In this document: in pieces, positions 27,701-35,288 of the stretch
Layout of the letters: every line of letters begins with the position of its first letter
Numbering within the stretch: position 1 is the first letter of the stretch
From: Anaerolineales bacterium
GTDB lineage: Bacteria > Chloroflexota > Anaerolineae > Anaerolineales > Villigracilaceae
NCBI GenBank assembly: GCA_019187665.1
Contig: JABARH010000009.1
Coordinates: forward strand, 104,651 to 168,650
Reading direction: 5' to 3'
Length of the DNA: 64,000 nucleotides
Notes under the pieces: model-generated
Databases searched by the model: none
Told to the model about the DNA's origin: nothing
What the model saw: the letters and a program-made list of their open reading frames with translations, nothing else
Position numbers and translations under genes: made by a program

Positions 27701-28518
27701 TCTATAGTTTTTATTATCTTTCCATTTTTTGTATCAATGAAGGTTATTTTGCCATACTCACAATCGACTCGAAGAAATTGGAGCCCATCATGTGACCAGC
27801 CTTCCATGCACCCTTCTCTAAACAACTCATAATCAAGCAAGTAGTCAAACGTGTATTTTGTATTATCAACCCAGTTATAGAGCGAATCGGAATTGCCTTC
27901 TAGCTCAAAGACTGAATTAAAATCAAAATTTATTAGCATGGCGTTTGGGTTGTGATAGGTGTCAAACAAAAGGACACGTTCCCCAGAAAAATATACGCGG
28001 TAGTAATATTCGTGATCGTATGATGTTCCCTCATCTATTATTTCGGTGATACTTTGATTAAAAATAACTGAATCGCTATCCTGATGCCATTGCATGGGAT
28101 GAAATCCACCTTGATTCCCTTGTATGATATCGTTACGGTACTCGGCGAAATTTAATTTTGCGGCAAAGTCTCCATGGGCAACATCATAAATATACAATAC
28201 TTCATCTTCGGCGTCACTCCAGCGTTTAATCGCTAAATACATGCCATTGGGAGAAAAGCCGAATATTTTATAAGTGGGTTTTTGATTTCTTTCCAATGGA
28301 TTTTGATTTGCATCTGCGTCAGTCGTTAAAGGAACTCTTTTCCCATCCCCCGTGGCAAGGATAATATTTCCAGTTGAATCTTCGTAGGCAAGTATTCCCT
28401 CAAACTGTAATGACGATTGCGCCTTGACAGGCGAATATCCTACTGAGCCGACCAGTAAAGCAAGAACTAGAAAAGCGGAGAATACCCGCCAGTAATGAGA
28501 GATAGGTTTAGATTTCAT
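24736..28518 (-). CDS. Large secreted/membrane protein: beta-propeller, coiled region, TM, TPR
   Basis: A 1260-residue exported protein. A signal peptide (residues about 10-33) is followed by a WD40/TolB-like beta-propeller over about 35-500 with repeats such as YLSLSPDSKHMLLTDD and WLSKDSERLVYA. A long helical region follows (about 560-1010), then a CARDB-like Ig domain near 1025-1125 (SMTVKITNVGQISQQSPVTL), one transmembrane helix (about 1140-1160, LIGGLGLLCLTVLAISGVF) and a cytoplasmic TPR pair to the C-terminus (AWFNLGGVLASMGNYKDAERCYL). A paralogue with the same end architecture lies upstream. The AT content is visibly higher than in flanking genes. Function unknown; possibly surface sensing or scaffolding. 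Confidence 0.7.
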   Translation of the reverse strand: MKSKPISHYWRVFSAFLVLALLVGSVGYSPVKAQSSLQFEGILAYEDSTGNIILATGDGKRVPLTTDADANQNPLERNQKPTYKIFGFSPNGMYLAIKRWSDAEDEVLYIYDVAHGDFAAKLNFAEYRNDIIQGNQGGFHPMQWHQDSDSVIFNQSITEIIDEGTSYDHEYYYRVYFSGERVLLFDTYHNPNAMLINFDFNSVFELEGNSDSLYNWVDNTKYTFDYLLDYELFREGCMEGWSHDGLQFLRVDCEYGKITFIDTKNGKIIKTIDIPRPKYVHVSPWSRDISSREEYRKFPYLSLSPDSKHMLLTDDAAGLYDLNLETSAIEPIYTWPINNPENQINGLWSSSGNLIMVNTYYANSNVSFQNVDDQRVLIVKKGNLPVRVATNAEPLFWLSKDSERLVYAQYNVSGNQIDGDLMVYDHATGASAKIGDLPTFKDVDTSSGISYGYYGHRVDWTNGDDSGEVLPLPSDTNAAGLCPYNFISLFDKKQEQIYLLQDTSSITNDVLVKINFPKDVVVFVPPPFQELPKLNYDETEAQTLVDSIKQECLRYDHMSPEEKAEFDRKVQAFARLYYTEYSLSHILPHVVDISQEVSKTVSDLFIGLFSLLALVNKYGEWLSNGVPLLAPTVKTFLLTASKYLLDSIDKIANIVFGQNTNRTIATDIGKVVSDFFSKSWETVRDLLKDFSIDKWLAGEMVENFVQKTEPEIKIAVNSIPSFQNPTLPILEVRGTDEEAKSATVSLELKVANETKEAIEEIQVWNTGAEAFDMISDISDLGTMLALILTPTPAAPATVSAAAFLHQLSALMKLLSSTLKLNALVIGTTQYDRLTRYGTNSADIAFDPSNLTTVPAENNRIVKLDVASLNIMPTNYIPASAYYSRYQEQTNATVDEYKASIERLMQAIASGQDEQIRVVAEELLKVDEELRASLKMGEAPLIDMPYDYTEVQNLDSSIQDLRAQSFTLHVALATYMVHRTSPEIRQETQTIVADILASADNFKASYETMTQSGLAIPVKFLPVILDAKTPDAIVEGEAFSMTVKITNVGQISQQSPVTLSVSGGDNVEVPANQPLPNLAPTSQVEIPVNLKAKQDGNEFITVELTQDGNVIASKIVYLEIGKSNSIFSLLPTNYLIGGLGLLCLTVLAISGVFIYTRTRKPKHIPAKPVSRPQLSKPVSGSAEQIKRAIELSKAKRHQEAFEILRGIVQTEPNNMSAWFNLGGVLASMGNYKDAERCYLRAKQLGHPRGDDALRWLREHRK

Positions 28519-28533
28519 GAAATCCTCAAAGTT

Positions 28534-30318
28534 CTATCGTCGATGGTTGTTTTTGATCCAATCCAATGCGCGGTCTGCTTTGGGATGTCCGTATTGCTTT
28601 GCCCGCGAAAAACATTTTTCTGCGTTGGCAAAATCTCCCATGTTGACCAGATCGTATCCCAGGTAATACCAGATTTCGGGATTGTTTCCTTCCGATTTCA
28701 CCAATTCTCGGAGAATCTCAAAAGATTCCTTGAATTGCTTTTCCTTTGCCAGTCGAACTGCTCTTTGAAGTTGTGGCGATACTGGTGAAGACGGGATTTG
28801 ATTTTCTTGCCTTGCTGGTGCGCTTGGTTTGGGTTTTGGGCGAGCCGTCCACCAAACTACTCCCGCTCCCACTCCAAGTAAAGCAACTACTCCAATTCCG
28901 CTGAATACTAGGATTGGCGTGTAATTGGAATTTACAAATGGCTCAAAGATGGATGGTTGGTTTTGTGGATTGGTTTGATCTGTCGAGTTGGAGTTGTTAT
29001 CAGGTGGCGTTGTGCTTGATTCTGTTTCTGATGATGCCGAGTCGTTTAATAGCCAATCAATCGGCTCGACAACGCCTACTTCTGATGACATATCCCATGG
29101 AAGGATATCAAGTATTTTTGTGCTACTTCCTGTTCTCACATCGTAGGCCATTAATTCTCTGGTCAGCATGTAGTCATCGGGAGACGGTTGTGTCATTTGG
29201 ATAAAGTAGATCGTTTGTGAATTCCTTGACCATGCATAATAAAAATCCACCGACGACGACACTGTGGTGGGATTGCCTTTGCTTTGCAAGAGAAGCAATT
29301 TATTAAGCCCAATATAGTCTGCAGACTCCTCAATAATGGAAATCGTCCCTCGATCGGGAGAAGTCCTTATCCAAATCCCAACTGGACTGGACGGAGAATA
29401 TAACAACTCACTAGATTGTCGATTTAAGTCAACTTTATAAAGGGAAGTAGGCGTCTCTTTTCCGTTGTTTCCAGTGATCAGATAATATCCAAGGCTTGTT
29501 GTATTGGTCACAACTGCGTTCTGAATGGCAAATTCCCATGGTTCAACCCGCTTTGTTTGAAGGTTGATGGTAACGATTTCCGCTGAATTTTGACCCGTGA
29601 GAACTATTTCATTATCAGAAAGCCAGGTGCTGCCAAAATATTTTTCCATCGGAATATTAAAGCGGGAAAATTCCAAGTTGGTAAAGTCGTAAAAAATTAC
29701 CTCATAAGGATTCTCTTGGTACGTGGCAATTTTTCCGCGTCTATAACCAAACCGTAGTGTATGTTTTGTGGTAAATTCAAAAACAGGTTTTTGCGCGCCC
29801 GATAAATACTGATTGTATTCCCTATGAATTTCGTTCGACTCTAAATATTCATCTTTGCTAACGGTAAAATAAAAACCGTTTTCGTCTAGGCCAGGGCTCT
29901 CACATATTGGAGCGTTTGAAAAGGTTTCATCGGTATCTTCAAAATAAATTGTGTCTTGTGCTGGCGTGTCCAGCATTACTGTGTTACTTACAAGATTATA
30001 AAAAACATAATCTGGCGGCACGCCGTAGACTGTGCTTCGTCTGGTAAAGAACAAATGTTGTTTATCTCCAAACAAGTACACGCAATCGTACCAGACCTTG
30101 TCTGTGATGTATTCTGAATCAGTGTCGGTTATTATCGCGTCATGGGTGATTTGCTGTGTCGAACCGTTATCCCGCATAACATAAACATTTCCATCCGTGC
30201 CGATATAGGCAATTATTCCGTCAAACAGGGATTGTGCCTGAGCGGGAATCATCGGCGCAAGAGCGCTTACGAGAATCAAAACCAGCAAAGCGACAGAAAC
30301 AACTCGATACGGCTTCAT
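28534..30318 (-). CDS. Secreted/membrane protein: beta-propeller, TM, TPR (paralogue)
   Basis: A 594-residue exported protein. It has a signal peptide (about 6-28, ending PAQAQS), a beta-propeller over about 30-420 (DGIIAYIGTDGNVYVMRDNG opens it), a Ser/Thr/Asn/Gln-rich linker, a transmembrane helix (about 467-487, PILVFSGIGVVALLGVGAGV) and a cytoplasmic C-terminal TPR (ILRELVKSEGNNPEIWYYLG, FANAEKCFSRAKQYGHPKAD). The last block is nearly the same as in the downstream 1260-residue protein, so the two are paralogues and probably one operon (15-bp gap). AGGAGGCTAATT sets the start at 30318. It shares the AT-rich composition of its partner. Confidence 0.75.
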   Translation of the reverse strand: MKPYRVVSVALLVLILVSALAPMIPAQAQSLFDGIIAYIGTDGNVYVMRDNGSTQQITHDAIITDTDSEYITDKVWYDCVYLFGDKQHLFFTRRSTVYGVPPDYVFYNLVSNTVMLDTPAQDTIYFEDTDETFSNAPICESPGLDENGFYFTVSKDEYLESNEIHREYNQYLSGAQKPVFEFTTKHTLRFGYRRGKIATYQENPYEVIFYDFTNLEFSRFNIPMEKYFGSTWLSDNEIVLTGQNSAEIVTINLQTKRVEPWEFAIQNAVVTNTTSLGYYLITGNNGKETPTSLYKVDLNRQSSELLYSPSSPVGIWIRTSPDRGTISIIEESADYIGLNKLLLLQSKGNPTTVSSSVDFYYAWSRNSQTIYFIQMTQPSPDDYMLTRELMAYDVRTGSSTKILDILPWDMSSEVGVVEPIDWLLNDSASSETESSTTPPDNNSNSTDQTNPQNQPSIFEPFVNSNYTPILVFSGIGVVALLGVGAGVVWWTARPKPKPSAPARQENQIPSSPVSPQLQRAVRLAKEKQFKESFEILRELVKSEGNNPEIWYYLGYDLVNMGDFANAEKCFSRAKQYGHPKADRALDWIKNNHRR

Positions 30319-30389
30319 AATTAGCCTCCTGATTTTTGTACGATGAAACGAATTCCTTCCCAACCACTAAAGTTATATGACCACGCCGA

Positions 30390-31985
30390 TTATATCAACC
30401 GATCCCCTCCCTCCACCGAATCGACCCGATAATGACAGCCTCGACTCTGCCGATTATGCTGTGCGGACTGTGCCACGATCAGCGCGGCTTCCACCGCGTT
30501 GCGCAGGCCGATGAGACCGTCGCTGAGCTTGGTGGTGCGGTAGAACGTCTCGATCTCGTTTTGCAGGTGGCGCAACTCACGGATGGCGCGCGCCAGACGG
30601 TCGCCGCTGCGGACGAGTCCAACGTAGTGCCACATGATGTTCTGGATGGTCTGCATGTCGCCCTGGATCAGCGCGGGGTCGCGGTCGTCGGTCAGGCCGC
30701 TTTCGTCCCACGCGGGGATGTGGTCGGGCGCGGGTAGAAGCGAGATACTATCTCGCTCTACGATGTGCTGTGCCGCCCTGTTCCCCCACACCAATCCCTC
30801 CAACAGCGACGTGGACGCCAGTCGGTTCGCGCCGTGCAGACCCGTGCAAGAGACCTCTCCCACCGCGTACAAATTCGCGATGTCCGTCCGCCCCCACTCA
30901 TCCACCTGAACGCCGCCGCAGAAATAATGCGCCGCAGGGACAACGGGGATCGGCTCGCGAGTGATGTCTACGCCCGCCTTCAGACAGGTGGCGTAAATGT
31001 TTGGGAATCGGTCGCGCACCGCCTCAGCGTCCATGTGTGAAGCGATGTCGAGCAGAACGTACGTGTACGCGTGCTCGGTCATCTCGGTGTGGATGGCGCG
31101 CGCCACCACGTCGCGCGGCGCGAGGTCTTTCCATTCGGGCGCGTACTTCGCCATAAACGGCGTTCCGTCGGGAGTCAAAAGAATCCCGCCCTCGCCGCGC
31201 ACCGCCTCGCTGATCAAGAATCCCTCCGCGCCAGGCACGGCCAACGCGGTGGGGTGGAACTGAACGTACTCCGCGTTGATGATCCGCGCGCCAGCCCGCG
31301 AGGCCATCGCCAGCCCGTCGCCGCGCGCGCCCACGGGGTTGGTGGTGTTTCGGTAAATGCGGCCAATCCCGCCCGTCGCGAGAACCGTCACGCCCGCCAA
31401 CGTTCGGTGCACCGCGCCCTTGTTGCGGTCGAACACGTACGCGCCGTGACAGGTGATCGGCTTGTACGTGTCGAGCGGGTTGCGCGAGTGGTGCGGGTGT
31501 GTGATCAGGTCAACGGCGGTGGCGTTGGTGAACCACTGGATGTTGGGCTTCGACTTCAACTGCGCGACGAGTCCGCGCGCGATGGCGCGACCCGTCCCAT
31601 CGCCGACGTGCAGGATTCGACGACGGGAATGCGCGGCCTCCTGACCCCATTCGTAGTCCTCGCCCTCGCCTCTGTCGAACGGGACGCGGGATTCGGCAAT
31701 CAGAATTTTTTCCAGCAGACGAGGTCCCTCCTCCGCCAGAATGCGCGCCGCGCTCGGCAGTGACGCGCCCGCGCCCGCCTCGAGGATGTCCTTCACCAGC
31801 AGGTCGGCGCTGTCGTCGGGACCGCGGCTGATGATTCCGCCCTGCGCGTACCCCGTGTTGGATTCGTGCGGGTCAGGCTCGCGCGTGATGATCGTGATGT
31901 GACGGTTGGGATCGTCCGCCAACTTCAGCGCGGCCGTCGCCCCCGCGATCCCCGTGCCGATGATCAAAACATCTGTTTGCAGCAT
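30390..31985 (-). CDS. nadB: L-aspartate oxidase
   Basis: A 531-residue FAD enzyme that oxidises L-aspartate to iminoaspartate, the first step of NAD synthesis. The FAD-binding motif GTGIAGATAALKLA is at residues 9-22; QFHPTALAVPGA, GEGGILLTPDG, RDVVARAI and AAHYFCGGVQVDEWGRT are conserved catalytic-core blocks, and NRLASTSLLEGLVWG is the C-terminal FAD signature. The start MLQTDVLIIG at 31985 replaces a longer frame without family similarity. A dispersed palindrome forms part of the coding sequence at 30734-30761 (about residues 409-418). The only adjacent nadA is a short 3' remnant. Confidence 0.93.
   Translation of the reverse strand: MLQTDVLIIGTGIAGATAALKLADDPNRHITIITREPDPHESNTGYAQGGIISRGPDDSADLLVKDILEAGAGASLPSAARILAEEGPRLLEKILIAESRVPFDRGEGEDYEWGQEAAHSRRRILHVGDGTGRAIARGLVAQLKSKPNIQWFTNATAVDLITHPHHSRNPLDTYKPITCHGAYVFDRNKGAVHRTLAGVTVLATGGIGRIYRNTTNPVGARGDGLAMASRAGARIINAEYVQFHPTALAVPGAEGFLISEAVRGEGGILLTPDGTPFMAKYAPEWKDLAPRDVVARAIHTEMTEHAYTYVLLDIASHMDAEAVRDRFPNIYATCLKAGVDITREPIPVVPAAHYFCGGVQVDEWGRTDIANLYAVGEVSCTGLHGANRLASTSLLEGLVWGNRAAQHIVERDSISLLPAPDHIPAWDESGLTDDRDPALIQGDMQTIQNIMWHYVGLVRSGDRLARAIRELRHLQNEIETFYRTTKLSDGLIGLRNAVEAALIVAQSAQHNRQSRGCHYRVDSVEGGDRLI
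30734..30761. repeat. Dispersed palindrome inside nadB
   Basis: GTAGA(A)GCGAGATA-CTATCTCGCTCTAC, a near-perfect palindrome also present at 35262-35280 and 42441-42469. In nadB it is in frame and encodes the surface-like stretch VERDSISLLP. Confidence 0.8.
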
Positions 31986-32004
31986 ACGACTCACCTTTTT
32001 GGCA

Positions 32005-32100
32005 ATCCCGAAGGGATGGCATAGAAAACATTTCACCCCTTCGGGGTTGGGGACATCGCTTGCATTCGCGTTCTACAATCGTTTCACCCCTTCGGGATTG
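32005..32100. repeat. Short interspersed palindromic units upstream of nadB
   Basis: TTTCACCCCTTCGGG occurs twice in direct orientation (about 32030 and 32082) and once inverted (CAATCCCGAAGGGA near 32005). Each unit can form a small hairpin around CCCCTTCGGGG. Confidence 0.7.
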
Positions 32101-32130
32101 AACTACCAAACTACGTAACTATCGAACCAT

Positions 32131-32274
32131 CTAACCGATTTCTATCATCCTCTGCACCGACCTCTCCGCGCGGACGCGGATATCTTCGGGAACGTCGATC
32201 TCGTAGCGGTTGAACTTCAGCGCTTCGAGGGTGTCTTCCATGGTGATGGTGTTCATGTGCGGGCAGCGCAGTCA
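32131..32274 (-). pseudogene. nadA: 3' remnant of quinolinate synthase gene nadA
   Basis: About 46 codons encode the C-terminal end of NadA: LRCPHMNTITMEDTLEAL, then RYEIDVPEDIRVRAERS to a TAG at 32131. RCPHMN contains the last cysteine ligand of the [4Fe-4S] cluster. Directly upstream in the same frame is TGA (32272-32274), and the sequence beyond it does not resemble NadA, so roughly 85-90 percent of the gene is missing. Its position just upstream of nadB on the same strand is that of a normal nadA-nadB operon. Either the gene was lost by deletion, or the contig is misjoined here. Confidence 0.75.
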
Positions 32275-32503
32275 CGTCAGGGAATTGGGCGCGCAAGCGC
32301 TGGTGCAGCGCGGCTCGATTACGTTCTGGATGACGGACGATTTGGGAAAGAACCGGCCTGCACAGCGAAAAGCAACGCGGCAGGATGTGGGCATGCCGCA
32401 AAACTACAATGTTGCCCAGCCCATGCCGTCCGGTGGACGGATGGTTGTCGGGTTTATCGAGACATTCCGCCGGCCTCGATGTATGCGCCAAGTCTGTTCC
32501 TTG
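32275..32503. other. Unassigned sequence between the nadA remnant and pstC
   Basis: About 230 bp without a convincing gene on either strand. In phosphate transport operons pstA would be expected here after pstC, but none of it is recognisable. All minus-strand frames are broken by stops; a plus-strand frame through 32512 lacks family similarity. It may be filler at a deletion or assembly junction. Confidence 0.5.
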
Positions 32504-33400
32504 CTACGATAAGATTCGCTCCGCTCTTTTTTTTGCGCGGAAGACGACGGATGACGCGGCGATGTTTACGGCGAGGGAGATGAGGAAGAGCACGATGCCG
32601 ATGAAAAATAAAACGTGATAGTGGACGCTTCCGCTGGCGACCTCGCCCATTTCGGCGGCAATCGTCGCGGTCATGGTGCGGACGGGAGAGACGATACTGC
32701 TGATCTTGATCGCGAGGACGGGCGCGTTGCCGGTCACCATCATCACGGTCATCGTCTCGCCGATGGCGCGTCCGATGCCGAGCATGACGGCGGTCAGCAC
32801 GCCCGATTTCGCGGCGGGGAGCGTGACGCGCCAGATGGTCTGCCATTGGGTCGCGCCGAGCGCCCAGGCGCCTTCGCGGTAGGAGCGCGGGACGGAGTCG
32901 AGCGCGTCTTCGGCGATGGAGACGATGGTCGGGACGGCGATGCCGCCCAGCAGGATGGACCCGGTCAGCGCGGTCAGACCCGTTGGGAGGTCGAGGATGA
33001 GGCGCAGGTTCGGCGAGAGGACCAGGATTCCCAAAAATCCAAGCACGACGGACGGAAGTCCCGCCAGTAATTCCACGAGCGGTTTGAGAATCTCACGCAC
33101 CCAGCGAGGCGCGATCTCGGAAATAAAAACCGCCGTCGCAATGCCGAGCGGAAACGCGATCAGCATCGCGCCGACGGTGATGATGAGGGAGCCTGTGATG
33201 AGCGGCAGGATGCCGAAATAATTTTCGATGGGATACCAGCGCACGGCGAGCAGGTCGCGGAGTTTCACTTCGGCGAGGGTGGGCAAGCCTTCTTTGAGGA
33301 GGAAGAAAAATATTGCCGCGACGAAGAGGATGGCGGAATAGCCGCTGACCCGGATGAGACGGGTGATGATGGTTTCGCGCCAGTTGAGGGATTTTTCCAT
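32504..33400 (-). CDS. pstC: Phosphate ABC transporter permease PstC
   Basis: A 298-residue inner-membrane permease with about six transmembrane helices (first at about 18-38). The PstC/A signature and EAA loop are visible: GIATAVFISEIAPRW, LAGLPSVVLGFLGILVL, and SYREGAWALGATQWQTIWRV (EAA loop near 180-200), then GIGRAIGETMTVMMVTGN. PstC pairs with PstA to form the channel, but no pstA is present downstream where it is normally found. The gene begins 145 bp after pstS. Confidence 0.92.
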   Translation of the reverse strand: MEKSLNWRETIITRLIRVSGYSAILFVAAIFFFLLKEGLPTLAEVKLRDLLAVRWYPIENYFGILPLITGSLIITVGAMLIAFPLGIATAVFISEIAPRWVREILKPLVELLAGLPSVVLGFLGILVLSPNLRLILDLPTGLTALTGSILLGGIAVPTIVSIAEDALDSVPRSYREGAWALGATQWQTIWRVTLPAAKSGVLTAVMLGIGRAIGETMTVMMVTGNAPVLAIKISSIVSPVRTMTATIAAEMGEVASGSVHYHVLFFIGIVLFLISLAVNIAASSVVFRAKKRAERILS

Positions 33401-33545
33401 GTGAGATTTGTTTTAACGCGAGTGACGCGAATAGGCGAACTCTTGCGCCGCGCGCGAGCGCAGGTGTGGTGCGATTTTTTTTAAATTCATTCGCTCCATT
33501 CGTTCATTCGCGAAATTAGCGTTGAAGAAGATGTTGTTGTTCATT

Positions 33546-34421
33546 TTATTTGATCGGCACAAAGCCCAATTGCAACACGATCTCCTGCGCTTCGGGCGAG
33601 AGGATCCAATCGAGATAGTCTTTGAGGATGCCGGTCGGTTCGCCCGCGGTGTACATGTAGAGGTCGCGCGCGATGGGATAACTTTTGTCATTGACCGTTG
33701 CGGCGGAGGGAAGCACGTAGGCTTCGTGCGCGGATGTTGCGATGGCGATCTTTTTCACATCGTGCGGGACGTAGCCGAGACCGTCGTAGCCGATGGCGTT
33801 GGGATTCTGCCGCACCTCCGCGACGATGCCCTCGGAGGAGGGCAGCAGGAGCGTGTCCATCGAGAAGAGGGTCTTGTTTTCTTTTTCGCCGAGGCGCAGG
33901 ACGGTTTCGAGAAAATAAATGTGCGTGCCGGAGTTGGTCTCGCGCGAGAGGCGCACGATGGGACGATCTTCGCCGCCGACTTCGCTCCAATTTTGAATCT
34001 TGCCGGAGTAGATGTCGGAGATCTGCTGGAGGGTTAATTCGCTGACGGGATTCTCAAGGTTGACAATGACAGCGATGGCGTCGCGGGCGATGACGTGTTC
34101 AACGGGTTCGATTCCGTTTTTCTGCGCTTCGGCAATTTCTTCCTGCTTAATTTTGCGCGAGGCGCTGGCAAGATCCGCAGAGCCGCCGATCAGCGCGGTG
34201 ATACCCGTGCCGGAGCCGCCGCCCGTCACCGAGATGCGGATGTCGGGATGCTCAATCTGATATTTTTCCGCCCATGCCAGCGCGAGGTTGACGATGGTGT
34301 CGGAGCCTTTGTTTTCGATGTAGGATGTGGGGGATGGTTCAGAGGAGGGAGAGCAGGCAGAAAAGAGAAAGCAGAAAACGGAAAGCAAACAATAAAAGAT
34401 GAAAGGACGAGGCTGGTTCAT
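33546..34421 (-). CDS. pstS: Phosphate-binding lipoprotein PstS
   Basis: A 291-residue substrate-binding lipoprotein of the PstS family. The signal peptide ends with lipobox FLFSAC at about residue 22. Phosphate-binding segments include KGSDTIVNL, TGGGSGTGI (about 67-75), RETNSGTHIYF and NPNAIGYDGLGYV. Codons 11-22 of the signal peptide are made of five heptanucleotide repeats (34357-34391). A TATAAT box lies eight bases before the ATG, so the message looks leaderless. The gene diverges from pstB. Confidence 0.92.
   Translation of the reverse strand: MNQPRPFIFYCLLSVFCFLFSACSPSSEPSPTSYIENKGSDTIVNLALAWAEKYQIEHPDIRISVTGGGSGTGITALIGGSADLASASRKIKQEEIAEAQKNGIEPVEHVIARDAIAVIVNLENPVSELTLQQISDIYSGKIQNWSEVGGEDRPIVRLSRETNSGTHIYFLETVLRLGEKENKTLFSMDTLLLPSSEGIVAEVRQNPNAIGYDGLGYVPHDVKKIAIATSAHEAYVLPSAATVNDKSYPIARDLYMYTAGEPTGILKDYLDWILSPEAQEIVLQLGFVPIK
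34357..34391. repeat. Five heptamers inside the pstS signal-peptide codons
   Basis: GCAGAAA, AGAGAAA, GCAGAAA, ACGGAAA, GCAAACA on the plus strand. On the coding strand they give a Phe/Leu/Ser/Cys-rich hydrophobic core. Confidence 0.75.
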
Positions 34422-34429
34422 CGAGGTTG

Positions 34430-34466
34430 ATTATAGCGGAAATTAATGCTTACTCAATGATAAAAT
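34430..34466. promoter_or_regulatory. Back-to-back leaderless promoters of pstS and pstB
   Basis: Minus strand: TATAAT at 34435-34430, eight bases before the pstS ATG. Plus strand: TGATAAAAT, with the -10 at 34461-34466, six bases before the pstB ATG. The 51-bp gap leaves little room for separate -35 boxes, so regulation (for example by PhoB) may be shared; no clear Pho box was seen. Confidence 0.5.
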
Positions 34467-34472
34467 CGCCGC

Positions 34473-35240
34473 ATGACCGAATCCCCCTCCGCATTTTCAA
34501 TTCAAAATCTAAATTTTTATTACGGCGCAAAACGCGCGCTGACAAATATCACGATGGAGATTCCGCCGCGCAAGGTGACGGCGTTGATCGGTCCGTCGGG
34601 ATGCGGCAAGTCCACATTTTTGCGCTGTCTCAACCGCATGAACGACACCATCGCGGGGACACGCGTGGAGGGGAAGATCCTGCTCAACGGCTCGGACATC
34701 TACGCGGCGGAGATGGACGTGGTGGACCTGCGTCAGCGCGTGGGGATGGTCTTTCAAAAACCGAATCCGTTTCCGCAGACGATCTTCGAGAACGTGGCCT
34801 TCGGTCCGCGCGTGACGGGGCGGGCGGGGAGCAAGAGTCAGTTGCGGGGACTGGTCGAGGAGAGCCTCAAGCGCGCCGCGCTTTGGGAGGACGTGAAGGA
34901 TCGGCTCGACGACGACGCGCTCAGCCTCGCGCTCGGGCAACAACAGCGGCTGTGCATCGCGCGCGTGGTTGCCATCCAGCCCGATGTGATTCTGATGGAC
35001 GAGTCCACCTCCGCGCTCGATCCGGTCGCCACCCTGCGCGTCGAAGAATTGATCGCCGAATTAAAAGAAGAGTACACCATCGTCATCGTGACGCACAACA
35101 TGCAGCAGGCGGCGCGCGTCTCGGATGTGACCGGGTTATTCTGGCTGGGGGAATTGGTCGAAGTCTCGGAGACGAGTCAGATGTTCGTCAAACCGAAAGA
35201 GGAACTGACCGAGGCGTACATTACCGGCAGGATGGGATAA
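34473..35240 (+). CDS. pstB: Phosphate ABC transporter ATPase PstB with altered signature motif
   Basis: A 255-residue ABC ATPase of the PstB family. Walker A is GPSGCGKST, the Q loop VFQKPNPFP, Walker B VILMDES followed by TSALDP, and the switch His is in [13 protein letters not shown]. The ABC signature, normally [14 protein letters not shown], reads [14 protein letters not shown]: the conserved Ser and first Gly are replaced by Ala and Leu. Also the Pro after the Walker B Glu is Ser. Signature Ser/Gly contact ATP across the dimer, so activity may be reduced or lost. It diverges from pstS instead of following pstA. Confidence 0.88.
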   Translation: MTESPSAFSIQNLNFYYGAKRALTNITMEIPPRKVTALIGPSGCGKSTFLRCLNRMNDTIAGTRVEGKILLNGSDIYAAEMDVVDLRQRVGMVFQKPNPFPQTIFENVAFGPRVTGRAGSKSQLRGLVEESLKRAALWEDVKDRLDDDALSLALGQQQRLCIARVVAIQPDVILMDESTSALDPVATLRVEELIAELKEEYTIVIVTHNMQQAARVSDVTGLFWLGELVEVSETSQMFVKPKEELTEAYITGRMG

Positions 35241-35261
35241 GACAGCGGAATGTCGCGTAAT

Positions 35262-35280
35262 GGCGAGATAGTATCTCGCC
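35262..35280. repeat. Dispersed palindrome after pstB
   Basis: GGCGAGATA-G-TATCTCGCC, a perfect palindrome between the convergent pstB and epimerase genes; same family as 30734 and 42441. It has no T tract, so it is not a typical terminator. Confidence 0.75.
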
Positions 35281-35288
35281 CAACGCCC

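Noticed and set aside
32210..32512. Plus-strand ORF across the nadA/pstC junction
   Set aside because: Its first third is antisense to the nadA remnant and it has no ribosome site or recognisable family.
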